From the NCBI GenBank assembly GCA_017506865.1, contig JAFCMP010000224.1, forward strand, positions 434,001 to 498,000: 64,000 bases of DNA, in the 5' to 3' direction. A program made the translations under genes and the position numbers. Under the pieces are notes generated by a model. It made no database searches and was not told the origin of the DNA. It saw nothing but the letters and a program-made list of their open reading frames with translations. Positions 1 to 10,111 of the stretch are shown piece after piece. Origin of the DNA: Tribonema minus (Eukaryota; Sar; Xanthophyceae; Tribonematales; Tribonemataceae). The stretch's first letter is position 1. The number at the start of each line of letters is the position of its first letter.

Positions 1-129
1 GCTGCCGCGGCGACTGCTGCTGCGGCTCTTTTAGTGTGAAACATGTGCAGGTGGATGACCCATCAGGCGGGGCCTGCAGCCCCAGCTACCTCACCAGCAG
101 CCACTGTTTGGGCCGCTCACTGGCGCTAA

Positions 130-715
130 CCCTAACCCTAACCCTAAGGACGCAGGCTGCCCTCCGCAACAAGCAGTACAGCAGCATGGTCGGGGGCCTT
201 CTCTACCCGTCGACGAGCACGCACCCCAATCTCACCTACTCAGTTGCTCAACGGGCTCAGCACATGGGTGACCCCTGCCAACATCACACGCGGCAACACC
301 ACTGGCGTACCTCGAGGGCACACAGGACTACAAGCTCATGTTCAGGCCCAGCCAGCAACTTCAACTCATGCATGCGGACGCATCCTACGCCAGCAGCCCG
401 GTCGAAAGGCGATCAACATCAAGTCTTGTCTTGCTGCAAGCGGGAGCAGCAGTCGCTTGGCGCAGCAAGAAGCAGAGCCGTGTCACCACTTCTACTACGG
501 AGGCAGAGTATGTGGCGCTGTACCGTGCACAACAACAGGCGGTCGCGCTCCTGGCCTGCTTGCCTTTCTAGGGGCGAGCAGCCAGGAGCCCATGCCCTTA
601 TATGAGGACAATTGCGGGCGCTACAGCTGGCGTTGAACCACTACGCTCAGCAGCGCACTAGGCACGTCGGTCCAGACGTCAAGTATCACTTCACCAGAGA
701 TCAAGTGCAGCCAAA
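130..715 (+). pseudogene. Ty1/Copia retrotransposon fragment, end of RT and RNase H
   Basis: Three reading frames give consecutive pieces of the Copia RT-tail/RNase H region. Around 186-280 there is a LLYPSTSTHPNLTYSV-type block followed by a DP-QHH block. At 338-571 an ADASYASSPVERRSTS block is followed by AWRSKKQSRVTTSTTEAEYV, which is the RNase H signature of the family. Around 595-610 a PMPLYEDN piece matches the DN-motif block, and 630-710 gives HYAQQRTRHVGPDVKYHF. The frame changes between blocks and no integrase, gag or LTR is seen, so this is a decayed remnant. It lies where the C-terminal exons of the truncated V-ATPase gene would be expected, so it may mark the break. Confidence 0.8.
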
Positions 716-719
716 CCCT

Positions 720-1380
720 AACCCAAGGTTATCGACATAATGCCCGTGTGTACCCATCAGCAGTACATACGCAGACGGCTTCACCAAGCCTCTGCCGAAG
801 CCAGCACAGCACACCGTACGCGTACCGCCTTCATCATAGGCATCTCCTTAGCTTCAACATCAAGCTTCAACTACAGCTTCAACAGCATCTTCAATGAAAG
901 CTTCCATCAGCTTTGTCGACTTCATCAGCTCAGCTTCAGCAGCAGCTACAACTGCAGGGATCAAGCAGCAATACTTCAAGTTTCACACGGCGTAATGCCG
1001 TCCAGTCTTGCAGTACATACTGGTGCCTAATTCCGTGTTCAGAGTTCACACTGGTTTCTACACCAGGTTGGCATGCACACCGTTGCACATGAAGGAGCAC
1101 ACCTGGCTCATACATACACGTTTACTTCAGCACACACTCCATACCGAGGAACGGTGACAGGGGCTCCATCAACATGCCCTAGTTGCATGTGCCCATGCAT
1201 AGTCACACAGGTGTCTCCATTCTGGGAGTTTCTCCTGGGTGTCCACCATGATACAAGTCAGCACCAGCCCAGAAGCGCCGCCAACATATCGCGCAGCGCA
1301 ACCGCCTCGAGTTCTGCAACACTGAGGTACGTGCCATGCTCTGCATCTGGTGTGTAGAGCATTGCGCTCTGGCGCCGCTC
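720..1380. other. No gene recognised
   Basis: Contains degenerate CTTCAA/TTGAAG-type repeats near 843-930 and a short CCCTAACCC tract at about 714-725. No V-ATPase C-terminal exon was found on the minus strand here. Confidence 0.5.
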
Positions 1381-1740
1381 ACTGCGTCCATGTACCCAGG
1401 GGTACTCCCTGCACCCTGGCACCTCCTCCCTAGCCGCGGCACAGCGTATCCGCCTCGGCGTCTGCTACCACAATAGATATGTATATATTGCTGGGCACAC
1501 ATGTACTCACCGTGTACATACATGTATCGGGAACCCCCCTGCGCCCTGGCACCTCCTCCCTATGGCACAGCGTATCTGCTTCACCGGCTGCTACCAAAAG
1601 AGGTATACTTCAAGTATGTATGTATTGCTGGGTATGTATTTGCTCACCGTGTACATGTACCCAGGGTACCCCCTGCGCCCGGCACCTCCTCCCGCGCCGC
1701 CGACACCTCGTATCCGCTGCAGCGTCTGCTACCACTTGAG
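1381..1740 (-). repeat. Three echo copies of the 3' end of V-ATPase exon 5
   Basis: Read on the minus strand, about 1730-1627, 1595-1489 and 1471-1381 each repeat the end of exon 5 ([13 protein letters not shown] region) with neighbouring intron. The two nearest copies still have a GTGAG donor after the TACATGTACAC-like end. The third has lost the donor and the frame. Spacing is roughly 110-140 bp, and similarity drops with distance from the true exon. Confidence 0.75.
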
Positions 1741-1823
1741 GTATGTATGGAAACTAATCAAAAGCTCATAGAGCTCCTAGGTGACAAGGGGTGTATATTG
1801 CTGGGTACGCATGTACAACTCAC

Positions 1824-2666
1824 CGTGTACATGTACCCAGGGTAACCTCTGCGCCCCGGCACCTCCTCCCTCGCCGCCGACACCTCACGCAGCGCGTCCG
1901 CGTAAGAGCTCATGTCCGTCAGGATGACCAACACATGCAGGTCGCGCTCGTACGCCTGCGCAGCGCGCGCGCGGCAGCAGCAGCGGCAAATCACGTTTCG
2001 TGCAGAGGGGAAGCTCTGCCCCTAGTGCTAATGCTGACGCTAAGCTGTGGATGAGGCAGTGCTCAGCGGCAGCCGTTCAGAGCTGAGGGCGGTAGTGCAG
2101 TGAAGTTTCCGCCTGACGCGTGCAGTTGAAGTGAGCGGGCTGTGAGCGCTGAGCATTGCGCACAGAAGAGCTGATTGACAGAGGGGGTAGTGGTGCCTTG
2201 CTTACTTGGTCAGGAGAAGTGACACTGGCAACAGTATACTGAGCCCAAACCCCTAACCCTAACTCTAAGCAGAGCAGGCGCAGCGTGCAACAGTGTCCAT
2301 GTTGAAGTCACAACTCATGATGTAGTGTACATTACACACGCATGTGCAACGAGAAATGATCGTTGCCCATTGCCACGCTCTTTCAGTACATGAAGCGGCA
2401 CCAGCCACGCTCAAGCGCGACACTGTGCCTAGCCCGCAACAAACTACACTTAAGCGCAAAACAGTGCCTGAGCGCTGCCAACGCAGCTGAGCGTTGCCAC
2501 CACTGACCAGGTACTCCGCGGTGGTGAGCGCCAGCCTCGGCGTGATGATGCGCTCGATAGTGGGGTCGTTGGCCAGGTTGAGGAAGAGAGCCGTGCGCTG
2601 CATCGCGCCCGACTGACGACGCGCGGAGCAGCGAGGGGAGCGGGGGCGCGTGAGCAGGCGTAGGTA

Positions 2667-2698
<32 letters not shown>

Positions 2699-4322
2699 AG
2701 AGCAAAAGCAGGCGATTGTATGTTTCTGTTTGTAGCAGCAAGGCTCAGCACAGGGGGGGTGGGCCAGGGAGGCACGGGCGTCGCCGACTGAAATTCAAAC
2801 TTGAGCAATCAGCGATGGCACATGTTGCAATGCAGACAGATGACGGAACGTACAACCGCGTCACACCTAACCCTAGACCTCAGGTGGCACGCACACAGAC
2901 CGACATGCGCATAACCGCACAGGCACCTCCTCAAAGGCATTACGGAAAGAGCCGCGCCGTCTCCAAATGCCGGCACCCTGCAGGATGTGCTTCGCTCATA
3001 CGGTATGTCTGCAAACACGCGCAATACCTACATGCCCCCCGCCCCCTCAATGTCGTTGCGGAAGAAGCGCGCCGTCTCCGCATGCTTCGCTCGTACAATA
3101 TGTATGCAAACACGCGCAACACATGCCCCCCCCCCCGCCAAACCCACGCACCTCCTCAAAGTCGTTGCGGAAGAAGCGCGCCGTCTCCATGTTGACGCCC
3201 ATGGCGCCGAAGACGATGGCGAAGTTGTCGTCGTGCGAGTCGTACACGTCCTTCAGCTGCACGAGCGACGCCTGCCGGCAGATCTGCGCCGCGACCTCGT
3301 TGTGCGGCAGGCCCGCCGCTGAGAACAGCGGGATCTTCTGGCCGCGCGCGATGGAGTTCATCACGTCTATCGCGGATATCCCCGTCTGGATCATGGCCTT
3401 GGGGTAGTCGCGGCACGAGGGGTTAATGGGCTGCCCCTGGATGTCCAGATAGTCCTCGGCGAGGACGGGGGGGGCGGAGTCGATGCACTTGCCGGAGCCG
3501 TTGAACGCGCGCCCGAGCATCTCCTCCGAGATGGCCATCTTGAGCACGTCGCCCGTCATGGAGATGCGCGTGTTCTTGTTGTCGATGCCGGAGGTGCCCT
3601 CGAAGACCTGCACGACGGCGCGCGAGCCGAAGACCTCCAGGATCTGCACGGGGGGGGGAGGGGGTGTGTGTGTGACGTGCCACATACTAAATGTAAGCAT
3701 TGAAGTGAGGTACCGGTGTTGCGGATGCGCCGGAGGTGGTCGGGGGCGAAGCTGCGCCCGGAAAGTGCACAGGGAGATACGACACCCATGTAGCTGAGAG
3801 CATCAGCCGCAAGAGGTTACTGCTGCTGACTGCTGCGCGCATGTTGTGCACAGTGCGACTTCAGTAAAGTTCTTCATCGCTCGACAGAGCAGACTCACCT
3901 GCCCCTGCCGCTTCTCCCCGGATGCAAGAGTCAGGTCCACGATCTCCGCGTATCTGGGTAGCTTGACATTCTCCAGAATGACCAGGGGCCCGTTAACGCC
4001 GCTGATTGTTCTGTACTCCATGCGTGGCTCCACATGGTAATCCCTCACTACCTGTTGAGAGGCATAAGAGAAGCAGCCACTGCATCAATCAGTTTGTGTG
4101 CGCTCGTGCATCTATCTCTGCTTGCACAGTGCACGGGCTCAGAGCCAATTCTGTTGGAAGCTGCGCTTCCAAGCAAGTGCAGAGGCACTAGTGCAACGTT
4201 GCAGATTGGTCAAGTACCACTTTGCAATCGTTCCGTTTGGGTTCTTTGGGACATGCAACTACGTGCGTTGACGTGCTGAAAATCCTTACCGCTGCTACAG
4301 CCGGATCCAAAGGCCCCGACAT
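1824..4322 (-). CDS. ATP6V1B: V-type H+-ATPase subunit B, 3' end missing
   Basis: Non-catalytic B subunit of the V1 sector, needed for ATP-driven acidification of vacuoles and endosomes. Five exons on the minus strand: 4322-4290, 4051-3899, 3643-3152, 2612-2508 and 1955-1824, each with GT-AG borders and phase-0 joints, giving 305 codons. The start codon at 4322 is chosen because an 11-codon first exon joins in frame to [18 protein letters not shown]. Diagnostic blocks are [84 protein letters not shown] and [20 protein letters not shown]. The family is about 490-510 residues, so roughly the last 190 (after [12 protein letters not shown]) are absent. Downstream there are only exon echoes and a Copia remnant, so the gene is probably truncated unless a very long intron leaves the window. 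It shares a 212-bp promoter interval with APC10. Confidence 0.9.
2918..3129 (-). repeat. Two echo copies of the 3' end of V-ATPase exon 3
   Basis: The end of exon 3 ([13 protein letters not shown], about 3190-3152) recurs in the following intron at about 3085-3045 and 2965-2918. Both copies include the GTCGTTGCGG-like plus-strand core, and the two echoes also share a TGCTTCGCTC-GTATGT-GCAAACACGCGC-AA tail with each other. The outer copy keeps the CTCCTCAAAG-like border. Confidence 0.8.
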
Positions 4323-4534
4323 GGCGCTCTTGCGGAAGGATCACGAGGAAAGGGTGAGCAACAGCAGCGGAACACCACCTCCAAGCTGCTCCTCCAAGGG
4401 CTGCACTGCAGAGGCTGCTTTCCTCGTTTCAGCTTCCTTTTGCCAAAAAAGCGTTGTCACGCAAACTCAACTAGTGAAGTTGTGTGCATTGAACCTCGAG
4501 CTCTGTTTCACACCTCTAAAGCTCTCGCGGTGCC
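4323..4534. promoter_or_regulatory. Bidirectional promoter interval, V-ATPase B / APC10
   Basis: Only 212 bp separate the two divergent start codons (4322 minus, 4535 plus), so both promoters and 5' UTRs must lie here or overlap the genes. No clear TATA box is seen. Confidence 0.6.
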
Positions 4535-7500
4535 ATGGAGCCAGCGGCCGAGGAATTCGATGCCAACGCACCAAATGTCACGCCGCCGACTGACACGCCT
4601 TGCACTGTCCCCAACACGAGGGAGGTCAGCTCGGAGGCGATCTGGACGCTCAGCACAGCCAAGCCATTGAGCGGTGTCGACCAGATTTTGGATGACAACA
4701 TGGACACGTATTGGCAGTCAGGTAGCGCCTGAAACAATGGTACTTTGCATCTGGATCAGCGTGCAAATGTCGCTAGGTGGAGACCAAAAGAAGCTGCACC
4801 CAACTGCTTGACTTCACCGTGAGATGATGAATCGGGGGTATGACTGACGAATGTGGCCATAATAATGACTTCGACAGGAGTGGCTTTCAGTCTGATTTGC
4901 GTATGCGCTTTGTTGTCCAGTGCAGATGGAGCTTTCCCCCATTACCTTACCATACTGTTCCAACGGAAGATTACGCTCTCAGAGATATCCTTCTACCTCA
5001 ACTTCACCTTGGACGAGGTGCGTGACTATCTTCTTTCGGCACTGTACCACCGATACAATAATATTGCTCGCTGGATGTGAAAGACTTGTGGGTACGGTAT
5101 GGTTTTGCTCCTTCCACATGGCCGTCTCGAGGGCACTGTGAAAATCTCCACATGCACTGAACATGTGAAAGCCACAGGCCAACAAACTCACGGGTGCCAG
5201 CATAGTCAGGGGGAGGCGGTACGACGACCCGCTGTGACAGACGCCGCTTTGACGTGTTTCAGTCCGCAACTTTGTACATCAATTCTCAGCGCGCCAGAGC
5301 AGGCATGCGACAGGAGTGTCATGCTGGCCCTTTCGGCTGCACTTATCGCGCTGCCCATAGAGCCCTACTGCAACCACAACCACCCCAACCCAGCCACAAA
5401 ACGCGCCACACTCTCGACAGCCGATTTCCTCGTCGCAGCGCTCACCCCCCTCTGCCCCCTTAACCCCCCCCCCCCCCCCCCCCCCCCCACGCAGAGCTAC
5501 ACCCCGCTGCAGCTCTCGATATGGGCGGGCAACACGCAGGAGGACCTCGCGGAGGTGCACACGGCAGACCTGCGCGAGCCCGTGGGCTGGGTGAACTGCG
5601 TGCTGCAGGGCGTGCCGGACGAGCGCGGGCGCGCGACGCCGCTGCGCGCGCGCATGCTGCAGGTGTGCATCGTCGTCATGCACCAGAACGGCCGCGACCT
5701 GCACATACGCCAGGTCAAGGTGCGTGCGGCGCGTCGCTGGTTAAAAATGAAATTGAAGTACTGGTGCGCGCATGCTGCAGGTGTGCGTCGCCGTCATGGC
5801 ACCAGAACGGCCGCGACCTGCACATACGCCAGGTCAAGGTGCGTGCGGCGCATCGCTGATAGAAGTTTACATCGAAGTACTGGTGTGCGCATGCTGCAGG
5901 TGTGCATCGCCGTCATGCACCAGAACGGCCGGGACACGCACATACGCCAGGTCAAGGTGCGTGCGGCGCGTTACTGGTGGGGGGCTTGATTCTGGTTGAA
6001 GTTGAAGTTGAAGTATCGCGCAGGCTGCAGGTGTGCATCGCCGTCTTGCACAAGAACGGCCGCGACACAAGTTGGTGCTGGATGAAGTTGTAGTTCAAGT
6101 AGTACCGTACCGCGTATGTGCATTGCCGTCATGCACCAGAACGGCCGCGACGCGCACATTTGCCAGGGTGGTGCGTGCGGCGGCGCGGCGGTGGAAGTGA
6201 TGCTGGTTGAGGTTGAAGTTCAAGTAGTACTGTAGCGCACATGCTGCAGGTGTGCGTCGCCGTCATGCACCAGAACGGCCGCGACTTGCACATACGCCAG
6301 GTCAAGGTGCGTGTCGTACATCTCTGGTGGGAGTTTTGATGCTGGTTGAGGTTGAAGTTCAAGTAGTACTGTAGCGCACATGCTGCAGGTGTGCGTCGCC
6401 GTCATGCACCAGGACGGCCGGGACACGCACATGCGCCAGGTCAAGGTGCGTGTCGCGCATCGCTGGTGGGGATTTTTGATGCTGGTTGAAGTTGAAGTTG
6501 TAGCGTCGTGCACCAGGACGGCCGGGACATGCACATGCGCCAGGTCAAGGTGCGTGCAGCGCGTCGATGCTGATTGAAGTTCAAGTTGAAGTAGTACTAC
6601 AGTGCGCGTGCCGCAGGTTTGCATCGCCGTCATGCACCAGGATGGCATTGCCGCGCGCATGCGCCAGGTCAACGTGTCTGCTGGTTGAAGTGGTCGTATG
6701 CAGCGCGCTGCCATGGCTGCATGTTACTGCGCAAAGCGCACCAGAGCCGCTGGCCAAAGTTGCAATACTGGCGCGCGTCCTGCGGCAGCGCGCATGCGGC
6801 GTGCGTGTGGCTGTGCTATGCGCCAGAGCGGAGGGGGCGCGCACGTGTTCGCCGGGTCAAGCTGTCGTGTCATTGGTACAGTTCGCTGTGCAAAGCGGTG
6901 TCATTGCTACGGATGGCGGTGTCGAGCCGCTTGCTAAAGCGGCACATTGCTGCTACATCAGTATAGATGGCAGCGTAAGCTGCTTGCCACATCAAGTACA
7001 CTGCTCTAGCCTTTTAATGAATTCTTGGAGAGCACCACGCGCGGCACCTAGGTCACTATGCGCTCACCGCTTACAATTGCAATGTCGTGTGAAGGATGCA
7101 GTAAGCGAGCGCGCCAATTCTGTTGGTGATGGAAGATCGACGAGTACATTTAGCCGGTACATACTGTAACATACATCACTGGCGGCCCCCTATCCCTGTG
7201 TGGCATGACGTCGTCGAGTGTACATGACAAGGCCTGTCAGTTATTATGTACACCGTTGCCGTGCCACAACAATATTGAAAGTTGTGCTTTAAGGACGCGG
7301 GCTCTCCGCAGGCATCTGGGGCATAGCAAGAAGCGACATGGTTGCTGTGAGAAAATAGAGGGCGGTGGATTACTCTCTGATCTGAAGGAGCATCAAGGGC
7401 TCGCAGAAACTCCTGAAACCTGACGCTGCCCTACCCCTAGGGCATGGACTCTGTATCGTGGAACACCTCATCGTTCAACATGAGGAAAGCCTTTTGCAAT

Positions 7501-7679
7501 TGCATGGTGCGTTGACAGCCACGACTTGCCAGCATTGCTCAGCACCAACCCGGCCGCCGCCGCACGCCCCCCCTTTTCTCGCGCAGGTGTACAGCCCGCG
7601 ACACGTCCCCGCGCAGCTGGACACGAGCCTCCCGCCGTGCACCTCCGTGGAGTTCACAAGGTTTGCCACGATTCGGTGA
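4535..7679 (+). CDS. APC10: Anaphase-promoting complex subunit 10 (DOC1)
   Basis: Substrate-recognition subunit of the APC/C ubiquitin ligase, a single DOC domain that helps bind D-box degrons. Exons 4535-4721, 4926-5017, 5495-5719 and 7587-7679 join in frame to 198 residues, close to the family length (human 185). Landmarks are WTLSTAKPLSGVDQILDDNMDTYWQ split across the first junction, DGAFPHYLTILF, SFYLNFTLDESYTP, SIWAGN, VHTADLREPVGWV and HQNGRDLHIRQVK. The last exon ends in FATIR, matching the Ile-Arg tail by which APC10 docks on TPR subunits. The intron before the last exon (5720-7586) holds about nine copies of the end of exon 3, and three of these could be spliced in without changing frame. 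The primary exon has DLH where copies 3 and 7 have the family-typical DTH. Confidence 0.92.
5720..6870 (+). repeat. Array of about nine echo copies of APC10 exon 3 3' end
   Basis: Copies begin near 5769, 5886, 6018, 6110, 6236, 6374, 6505, 6604 and 6776. Copies starting at 5886, 6236 and 6374 are intact: a GCTGCAG acceptor-like border, 57 nt in phase 0 (for example VCIAVMHQNGRDTHIRQVK), then a GTGCGT donor. The copy at 5769 has a one-base insertion, and those at 6018, 6110, 6505 and 6604 carry gaps or lose the donor. The copy at 6776 is barely recognisable. Spacers contain GTTGAAGTTGAAGT-type runs and CAAGTAGTACTGTAGCGC. Confidence 0.9.
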
Positions 7680-7699
7680 CACAAGCGTACTCAGGTCGC

Positions 7700-7785
7700 A
7701 GAAGCTCCAAGCACCAGCCTGCCGGCGTGCGCCTTGTTGAAAGTTCACAAGGTTCGCGACGAATCAGCGATGCGGCGCACTGATG
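7700..7785 (+). repeat. Echo of the terminal APC10 exon
   Basis: Just past the APC10 stop, about 7723-7772 repeats the CCGTGCACC-TGG-GTTCACAAGG-TTGCCACGATTCGGTGA end of the last exon with about 75% identity. The homologous stop is out of register. Confidence 0.6.
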
Positions 7786-10111
7786 CCTGGCGCTGAGCAT
7801 CACCAGGCCCTTCATGCAGTCTCCAGGCACGGCGTGCGACAGGCGCGACGTGTGATGCGCTGTGCCCACACGGCAGGAGCGGCGGCATGCGTGGTTACAC
7901 ACCATCAGTGGCCGGCAGTGCAGTCGTTGGCTATGGGTGCGCTGCCTGCGCCTCGAGCCTGCCCGCGGGCGGCGGCGCTCCGCGCTGCTGAGCACTGAGG
8001 GGGGCAGGCAGGGCTTCAGCCGGTGCATGTTGAACTGTGAGCGCTGCGGAAGTCCTCACGCAATCAAGTCAGCAGCAGCAGTGCTCAGCTTCTGTACGTG
8101 TGCCGCGGCAGCGCGACGCCGCGCGCCCGGCTTCACGACACGGCGACCGCCGGCATCGCGGACGTCAACAACCGATAACTTCAAGTGCGCCGCACCGCAT
8201 CAGGCATCAACACTGTCGTGCAGGTCATAAGGTGAGGGCTGCAGCAGCCCCAGGGGCAACCCTGCGGCGACACGTAGACGCGCTGCTATGCCAGCGCCGC
8301 CATGCGGGGTCTCCAAGCGCTGCATACTTTGACGAGCGCGCCGCTGCAGAATGCAAATCGTCAAGAGGCGCAGCTGCGGATCGCCAAAGAATCGCGGCGC
8401 ACATCGTCACGCCTGATGGCATGCAGCTGGCCTGTCCCGGTGGTCGCTGTCCGTGTGAGCGATTGCGTACGATGGCCAGCAGTCGCTGCGGCTGGCTGCT
8501 ATGCATGCCTTGCGTGGGAATTAGCATTGCGCACTGGGACATGAGCACTTGAATCGGAATATGCATTGTGTTGCCCGTGATCAAGCGGCGGTCAACAGCC
8601 CTTTGTGCCATTAGGGCGGGCATACATACATACATACATACCTCCGTGTGCGTCTGCTGTTTTGCCTGTGTTAGGCTGATTACCATAAACGTCAGGTCTC
8701 TGTGTGTGCAAGAACCCCATCAACGCGTCTGTGCAGCCACAATCAGAAAATGTCAGCATACATACATTTGAGCGCTGGGGCGGAAGGCATTGCGTCAAGC
8801 AGGTGCAACAAGCAACTTGTGTGCTCATGGAGGATTTCAGAACATAAGTGCAAGGCATGCAGCAGACCGAAAACATGGCATCAATCAGACCCAGTGAGAG
8901 GCATGCAGCAGACCACCATTTGCTTCAAACAGGTGCAGCAGGCAGCAGAGAAGATCACAAGTGTACACACACAACTGGGCTGATTGTGAGTATTGTTGGT
9001 GCCAAATGTGTCGCGCAAGTACCTGGTGCCTACACTGGTCGCGCGCGTCAGCTGCAAGTACGCCGAGGGGGAATCAAGGATCGACGCTATGGGGCGAAGG
9101 AGTTAAAAAAAGGAATCACTACTTAGTAGAAGTACATGCGACGACGGCGCCGCTCACAAGGTAGGTATGTACGAGGTTGGACAGCACCGCACCGCGCGGA
9201 GCGGCCACCGAAGGGCGGCGCTGCAACGCGCATGCCGACAGCTACACATGCGCGAGTCGAACGCGCCCCCTCACGCCAACGCCTGCAACGATGTGATGCG
9301 ACTGCAACAGCCAGGGGGGGGGGCAGGCGGGCCCCCGCAACGCGCTCTTACGGTAAACTCCCTGGCTCAACGATGCGTCACGCAGGCCAGACGAAGATCA
9401 TGGCCGGGGCAACTGAGCCGTGGCTGTAGGCCACACTGCATGGCGCTCTGCGAGAGCGCAAGCGCCGTTGACACGTGGCAGTTCTGGCGCAGCGGCAGCA
9501 GCGCTCGGCAGGGGGGCGAGCTGCGCCCCCGCCGCCGCCGCCGCCGCGCTGTGCGCGCCGCCGCCCGCTTGCGTGCGAGTGAAGCTCGCGTGTGTCGCTG
9601 GTGCATACTTCAACTACGCAAGCTGAGCGGTGATGCGCGCCCCGCCTTCGCCTAAGGGTGATGCTGGTTGCCACTAGTTGACACGGCTCCGGTTGTGGGA
9701 GCAGCACCTGTTGCTTAAATGTCGGAGTTGGCGGCGCCTGCGAGTGCAGACAGAGAGAGAGGGACAAGCGGATGCGTTGGGGTGTGTGTGAGTGCTCAGT
9801 TGAAAAAAATCGCGCGATCCGTCGATGCGGAGCGGTGCTGCTCGGGCTGCGGCAAAAGACCAATGCAGCGTGGTGCTTGCAGTGCATCAAATTCTGGTCA
9901 TCAACGCCGACTGTGAAAAAGGGTGCACTTCAGCTGCATCGATTGAGGTGCTTCAGGCTGACTTGTGAACGACCGGGAGGTGTTTGCAGACATATCATGA
10001 TCTGCTGGCTTAGGAAGGGTTAGGGTTGGCCGCTTCCTGACCTACGTTAAAACCCCTACTTCCGAGCAAGCGTATGCAGCACACGGACAACCTCTTGCAA
10101 GCATTGCATGA
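7786..10111. other. No gene recognised
   Basis: Only short GC-rich frames without domain character. Contains a CATA tetranucleotide run at 8624-8642, a CCG-rich stretch at 9520-9550 and an AGGGTTAGGGTTGG tract at about 10016-10029. Confidence 0.5.

Noticed and set aside
126-148. Possible chromosome end from CCCTAA repeats
   Set aside because: Only about three units, flanked on both sides by complex sequence and a Copia remnant, and similar tracts recur throughout the window.
5099-5989. 296-codon open frame
   Set aside because: It spans an APC10 intron, exon 3 and echo copies. Only the exon 3 part in that frame is protein-like, so it is not a gene.
5720-6870. CRISPR array
   Set aside because: Repeats are long, diverged and exon-derived, with uneven spacers, in a eukaryotic intron.
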